Shown here: in pieces, positions 60,864 to 64,000 of the stretch
Numbering within the stretch: position 1 is the stretch's first letter
How the letters are laid out: the number at the start of each line of letters is the position of its first letter
Assembly (NCBI GenBank): GCA_017460515.1
Contig: JAFUAY010000035.1
Location: forward strand, 42,553 to 106,552
DNA from: Prevotella sp.
GTDB taxonomy: Bacteria > Bacteroidota > Bacteroidia > Bacteroidales > Bacteroidaceae
Reading direction: 5' to 3'
DNA: 64,000 bases
Notes under the pieces: model-generated
What the model was told of the DNA's origin: nothing
Seen by the model: only the letters and a program-made list of their open reading frames with translations
Databases searched by the model: none
Position numbers and translations under genes: made by a program

Positions 60864-62426
60864 CTAACGTTTTTCCAATAAAACTACATTTTCCACGTGT
60901 GGGGTATGCGGAAACATGTCGACAGGCTGCACGGCAACCACCCGATACCTGACGTCTAAATCGTGCAAATCACGTGCTTGTGTGGCAGGATTACAGCTCA
61001 CATAGACAATTCGCTGGGGTGCAGCATTCAGGATGGTCTTAATCACGTCGGGATGCATACCAGCACGTGGCGGGTCGGTAATGATGACGTCAGGACGTCC
61101 GTGTTCAGCAATGAAGTCATCGGTCAGGATATCCTTCATATCACCAGCAAAGAAGAGTGTGTTATCAATGCCGTTGATCTCGCTGTTGATTTTTGCATCT
61201 TCTATGGCTTCCGGCACATACTCGATACCAATCACCTTCTTAGCTCTCCTTGCCACAAAATTGGCAATGGTTCCCGTACCGGTATAGAGGTCATAGACAA
61301 GGGGGAGAGCAGGTTTCACTGACTGCTCTGAGTCACCCGACAACTCCGAGTCTTCCGATAATTTAGAAAAGGCAAACTCCCTCGCCACACTGTACAGAAC
61401 ATGTGCCTGCTCAGTGTTGGTCTGATAGAACGACTTCGGACCAACCTTGAACTTCAGGTCTTCCATCAGTTCGAAGATGTGGTCATTACCCTTGAACACC
61501 AGAATTGCTTGGTCGCCAATAGTGTCGTTGCACTTCTGATTGTCGAGATAGAGTAGGGAGGTGATCTGCGGGAACTTGTCGGCAATATGCTGCATCAATC
61601 CCATTGCCTCCTGTTCACCACCTGTCTCGTCATAATGGAACTGGAATATCACCATCCATTCACCGCTAGCCGAATTACGGATAATGATATCACGTAGCAA
61701 TCCTACTTGCTGTCGTAAATCAAAGAAACTCAGACTATTGGACTTTGCGTATTCAAGTGCTTCATTACGAATCTGATTATGCAAATCATCCATCAGCCAG
61801 CACTTCTCGATAGGCAGAATCTTGTCGAATGCACCCGTGATATGAAACCCAATAGCAGGGTGATCCTTTAGCGAAGAGTGTAAAGTGTTGAGTGTAGAGT
61901 TTACTACCGCCTTTGACTCAGGTGTATCAGGGAGATCGGTAGGAAACTCTACACGCTCAGTTCTACTCTCTAAACTCTTAAACTGTTCCTTTGTCAAATA
62001 GCGCTTATTCGCACATCCAAAGTCGAGTTTGTTGCGGTATTCCAACGTCTTGACGCTTCCCTTGATAGGCATGAACTCAGGCAGCTCTATTTTGCCAATA
62101 CGCGTCAGCTGGTCGTAGACCTGCTGTTGCTTGAACTTCAGCTGTTCCTCGTAGGGCAGGTTCTGCCATTTACAGCCGCCACAAATGCCGAAATGCTGAC
62201 AGAATGGTATCGCGCGTACATTACTATATTTAATAATACGAACTACCTCGCCTTCGGCAAACGAGTGTTTCTTACGACGAATCTGAACGTCACACACATC
62301 ACCAGGCACACAGAATGGAACAAATACCACAAGGTCGTTCCAGTGGAACAGGCATTTGCCTTCAGCAGCAACTGCCTCTATCGTTATACCCTCCAACAGG
62401 GGTAATGGTTTCTTGCTTCTTGCCAT
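60864..62426 (-). CDS. rlmD: 23S rRNA (uracil-5-)-methyltransferase RlmD-like, with two low-complexity insertions
   Basis: 520 residues from ATG 62426 (MARSKKPLPLLEGI). A TRAM domain (about 8-65), iron-sulfur cysteines (C76, C82, C85 in CQHFGICGGCKW, with a fourth at C209), a central domain and a SAM methyltransferase domain (YDLYTGTGTIANF, then VIITDPPRAGMHP and VSCNPATQARD with the nucleophilic Cys). Relative to the family it has about 40 extra residues at 149-188, spelled by the dispersed ACTCT/CTACCGCC repeat, and an acidic Ser repeat at about 354-372 (SEDSELSGDSE). The frame stays open and all catalytic motifs are intact, so it is probably functional. Confidence 0.9.
   Translation of the reverse strand: MARSKKPLPLLEGITIEAVAAEGKCLFHWNDLVVFVPFCVPGDVCDVQIRRKKHSFAEGEVVRIIKYSNVRAIPFCQHFGICGGCKWQNLPYEEQLKFKQQQVYDQLTRIGKIELPEFMPIKGSVKTLEYRNKLDFGCANKRYLTKEQFKSLESRTERVEFPTDLPDTPESKAVVNSTLNTLHSSLKDHPAIGFHITGAFDKILPIEKCWLMDDLHNQIRNEALEYAKSNSLSFFDLRQQVGLLRDIIIRNSASGEWMVIFQFHYDETGGEQEAMGLMQHIADKFPQITSLLYLDNQKCNDTIGDQAILVFKGNDHIFELMEDLKFKVGPKSFYQTNTEQAHVLYSVAREFAFSKLSEDSELSGDSEQSVKPALPLVYDLYTGTGTIANFVARRAKKVIGIEYVPEAIEDAKINSEINGIDNTLFFAGDMKDILTDDFIAEHGRPDVIITDPPRAGMHPDVIKTILNAAPQRIVYVSCNPATQARDLHDLDVRYRVVAVQPVDMFPHTPHVENVVLLEKR
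61326..61361 (-). repeat. 18-bp in-frame tandem repeat in rlmD
   Basis: On the minus strand TTATCGGAAGACTCGGAG (61361-61344) and TTGTCGGGTGACTCAGAG (61343-61326) are adjacent 18-mers matching at 14 positions, encoding LSEDSE and LSGDSE. They lie just before the SAM-binding motif region. Confidence 0.85.
61876..61985 (-). repeat. Dispersed repeat (copy D) embedded in the rlmD coding sequence
   Basis: 61876-61911 carries GTGTAGAGTTTACTACCGCC (19 of 20 match to copy C at 47578-47597) plus upstream GAGTGTAAAGTGTTGA words, and 61941-61985 carries AAACTCTACACGCTC and TCTCTAAACTCTTAAAC words. Translated on the minus strand this gives residues such as VVNSTLNTLHSSL. No stop is introduced. Confidence 0.8.
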
Positions 62427-62445
62427 AATTAAATGAATTGGGCTG

Positions 62446-62453
62446 CAAAGATA
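62446..62453 (-). promoter_or_regulatory. -7 box for rlmD
   Basis: The minus strand reads TATCTTTG followed by CAGCCC, 19 nt before the ATG. Confidence 0.6.
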
Positions 62454-62653
62454 CAAAAAATATTTTTATTCCTTGCTTTTCGAACATTCATTTACCAAAT
62501 AAACGACAGACATTGTTTAAACAAATCTGAAAAATGTGCCAACGAACAAGTTATTTTTACTATATTAATATATGAGAAATCATTGGAAACAACACAAAAA
62601 AATATGGATTCCTATGGCATAACAATGATTTTTTAATTTTTTTGCTCGTTTTC

Positions 62654-62685
62654 TTTGGTAGTGTGCAAAATATCTGCTAACTTTG
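62654..62685 (+). promoter_or_regulatory. Promoter of ppdK
   Basis: TTTG (62654-62657), 20-nt spacer and TAACTTTG (62678-62685) followed by CACAAC, a strong consensus 57 nt before the ATG. Confidence 0.85.
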
Positions 62686-62742
62686 CACAACTCGAAATTA
62701 TAACAACTTAAATAATTTTTTAATCTTAAATTATCAGAACTA

Positions 62743-64000
62743 ATGAGTCAAAAGAGAGTCTACCTCTTCGGTAACGGAAAAGCCGAAGGTAATGCAAAGA
62801 TGCGTGAGGAACTCGGTGGCAAGGGTGCAAACCTTGCTGAGATGAACCACATTGGTGTTCCTGTTCCTCCAGGTTTCACAATCACAACAGATTGTTGTAA
62901 TGAATACTATCAGGTTGGTCAGCAGAAGATTATGGAGCTGCTCAACGACGACGTGATGGCAGCAGTAAAGCACATTGAGGACTTGATGAACTGCAAGTTC
63001 GGTGATGCTAAGAACCCCCTGCTGGTATCAGTACGTTCAGGCGCCCGTGCTTCTATGCCTGGTATGATGGACACCATCCTGAACCTCGGCTTGAATGATG
63101 AGGTTGCTGAAGGTATGGCAGCAAAGACCAATAATCCTCACTTCGTTTACGACTCTTATCGTCGTTTCGTGCAGATGTACGGCGACGTTGTGCTCGAAAT
63201 GAAGCCCGTCAACAAGACCGATATCGACCCGTTCGAGGAAATCATCGAGAAGGTTAAGAAGGAGAGCGGCGTTGTTCTGGATAAGGACCTCTCTGTAGAG
63301 GACCTTAAGAAGCTGGTGAAGCTGTTCAAGGCTGCCATCAAGGAGCGCACCGGTAAGGACTTCCCCAACGATCCTATCGAGCAGCTCTGGGGCGCTATCT
63401 GCGCTGTGTTCCGTTCTTGGATGAACGAGCGCGCTATCCTCTATCGTAAGATGGAAGGTATTCCCGACGAGTGGGGTACAGCCGTATCTGTTATGGCAAT
63501 GGTATTCGGTAACATGGGCGACACCTCAGCTAATGGTGTATGCTTCAGCCGCGATGCTGCCAACGGTGAGAACCTGTTCAACGGTGAGTATCTTGTTAAC
63601 GCACAGGGTGAGGACGTTGTGGCAGGTATCCGTACCCCACAGCAGATCACGAAGATCGGTTCTCAGCGCTGGGCTGAGCGTGCCGGCATCTCTGAGGCTG
63701 AGCGCGTAGCCAAGTATCCTTCTATGGAGGAGGCAATGCCTGAGATCTATGCTGAGCTGAACGGTATCCAGGAGAAGCTGGAGAACCACTACCACGATAT
63801 GCAGGATATGGAGTTCACCGTTCAGGAGGGCAAGCTCTGGTTCCTCCAGACACGTAACGGTAAGCGTACCGGTGCTGCAATGGTGAAGATCGCTATCGAC
63901 ATGCTCCATGAGGGTATGATCGACGAGAAGACCGCTATCATGCGCTGCGAGCCTCAGAAGCTCGACGAGCTGCTCCACCCCGTATTCGACAAGAAGGCCC
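62743..64000 (+). CDS. ppdK: Pyruvate, phosphate dikinase (5' part, cut by window end)
   Basis: 419 complete codons from ATG 62743 (MSQKRVYLFGNGKAEGN), still open at the window end. The nucleotide-binding domain is shown by ELGGKGANLAEMNHIGVPVPP, VSVRSGARASMPGMMDTILN and later FLQTRNGKRTGAAMVKIAID. The phosphohistidine and PEP-binding domains lie beyond the window. It interconverts pyruvate and PEP with ATP and phosphate, central to glycolysis and gluconeogenesis in anaerobic Bacteroidales. It has its own strong promoter. Confidence 0.97.
   Translation, partial: MSQKRVYLFGNGKAEGNAKMREELGGKGANLAEMNHIGVPVPPGFTITTDCCNEYYQVGQQKIMELLNDDVMAAVKHIEDLMNCKFGDAKNPLLVSVRSGARASMPGMMDTILNLGLNDEVAEGMAAKTNNPHFVYDSYRRFVQMYGDVVLEMKPVNKTDIDPFEEIIEKVKKESGVVLDKDLSVEDLKKLVKLFKAAIKERTGKDFPNDPIEQLWGAICAVFRSWMNERAILYRKMEGIPDEWGTAVSVMAMVFGNMGDTSANGVCFSRDAANGENLFNGEYLVNAQGEDVVAGIRTPQQITKIGSQRWAERAGISEAERVAKYPSMEEAMPEIYAELNGIQEKLENHYHDMQDMEFTVQEGKLWFLQTRNGKRTGAAMVKIAIDMLHEGMIDEKTAIMRCEPQKLDELLHPVFDKKA

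Larger units (their letters stand above)
62427..62742. other. Divergent intergenic region between rlmD and ppdK
   Basis: 316 nt, very A/T-rich. It holds the rlmD -7 box (62446-62453), a perfect 12-bp palindrome TATATTAATATA (62561-62572) and the ppdK promoter (62654-62685). A 67-codon ORF at 62433-62636 has no recognisable features and I do not call it. Confidence 0.75.

Noticed and set aside
61876-61985. rlmD as a pseudogene broken by a repeat
   Set aside because: The insertion keeps the reading frame and all iron-sulfur and methyltransferase motifs lie on one continuous frame.
62433-62636. 67-codon ORF between rlmD and ppdK
   Set aside because: Starts next to the rlmD start, has no recognisable motif or promoter of its own and lies in A/T-rich regulatory DNA.

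Overview
The window looks like a core-chromosome segment from a Bacteroidales bacterium, most likely Prevotella or a close relative. The evidence is: Bacteroidetes-type promoters (TTTG, about 19-20 nt, TAnnTTTG) in front of many genes; Bacteroidetes families (DUF4293, GldH, DUF4301, DUF4876, DUF6850, a carbohydrate-binding domain family I assign to DUF4353); an archaeal-type ProRS; a purH-type gene in front of mreBCD-mrdA-rodA; and a TonB-dependent receptor with an N-terminal carboxypeptidase-like domain. I see no rRNA, prophage, transposase or CRISPR array. The genus is inferred from gene content, not from a marker comparison.

Layout. 1-5967 (+): end of an omega-type RNAP subunit gene, DUF4293, engB, an ABC-F gene, recR, a membrane protein, a GT2 and a GNAT. 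6040-13770: proS (-), an OmpA-type lipoprotein and mtgA (+), then C1 peptidase, M24 peptidase, ccsA and resB (-). 13878-19710: two divergent paralogous secreted proteins plus a LytS-type kinase and a LytTR regulator. 20071-24994 (+): EamA transporter, BadF-type kinase, nrdD-nrdG. 25113-32000 (+): HMA protein, TonB receptor, DUF4876 lipoprotein, DUF6850 barrel, FMN-binding protein. 32201-38611 (+): standalone IMP cyclohydrolase and the elongasome operon mreBCD-mrdA-rodA. 38561-49367 (-): gldH, ricT-like, holB, metF, galK-gluP-galM, folC, dnaJ-grpE. 49491-62426: ABC-F gene (-), tRNA-Lys (+), then CPA2 antiporter, pepT, fbp, two glycosyltransferases, DUF4301 and rlmD (-). 62743-64000 (+): start of ppdK, cut by the window edge.

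The two most coherent candidate systems are as follows. (1) The LytS/LytTR locus: the 246-bp divergent region between the two paralogs holds two pairs of 15-bp sites, each pair with an exact 21-bp period, lying 23 and 24 nt upstream of the two -7 boxes in the same orientation relative to each promoter. This suggests one response regulator controls both genes, with a kinase that has a His/Pro/acid-rich periplasmic loop. (2) The HMA-TonB receptor-DUF4876-DUF6850-FMN_bind operon, which looks like a metal or metal-chelate handling unit of unknown substrate.

A second theme is small repeats. Several dispersed families occupy the gene junctions, and one family has entered the reading frame of rlmD without breaking it. 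There is also a 143-bp element with perfect 27-bp inverted ends, a 22-bp palindromic unit found at two distant sites, a duplicated translation start that creates a six-codon upstream ORF, and threefold repeats in the nrdD leader.
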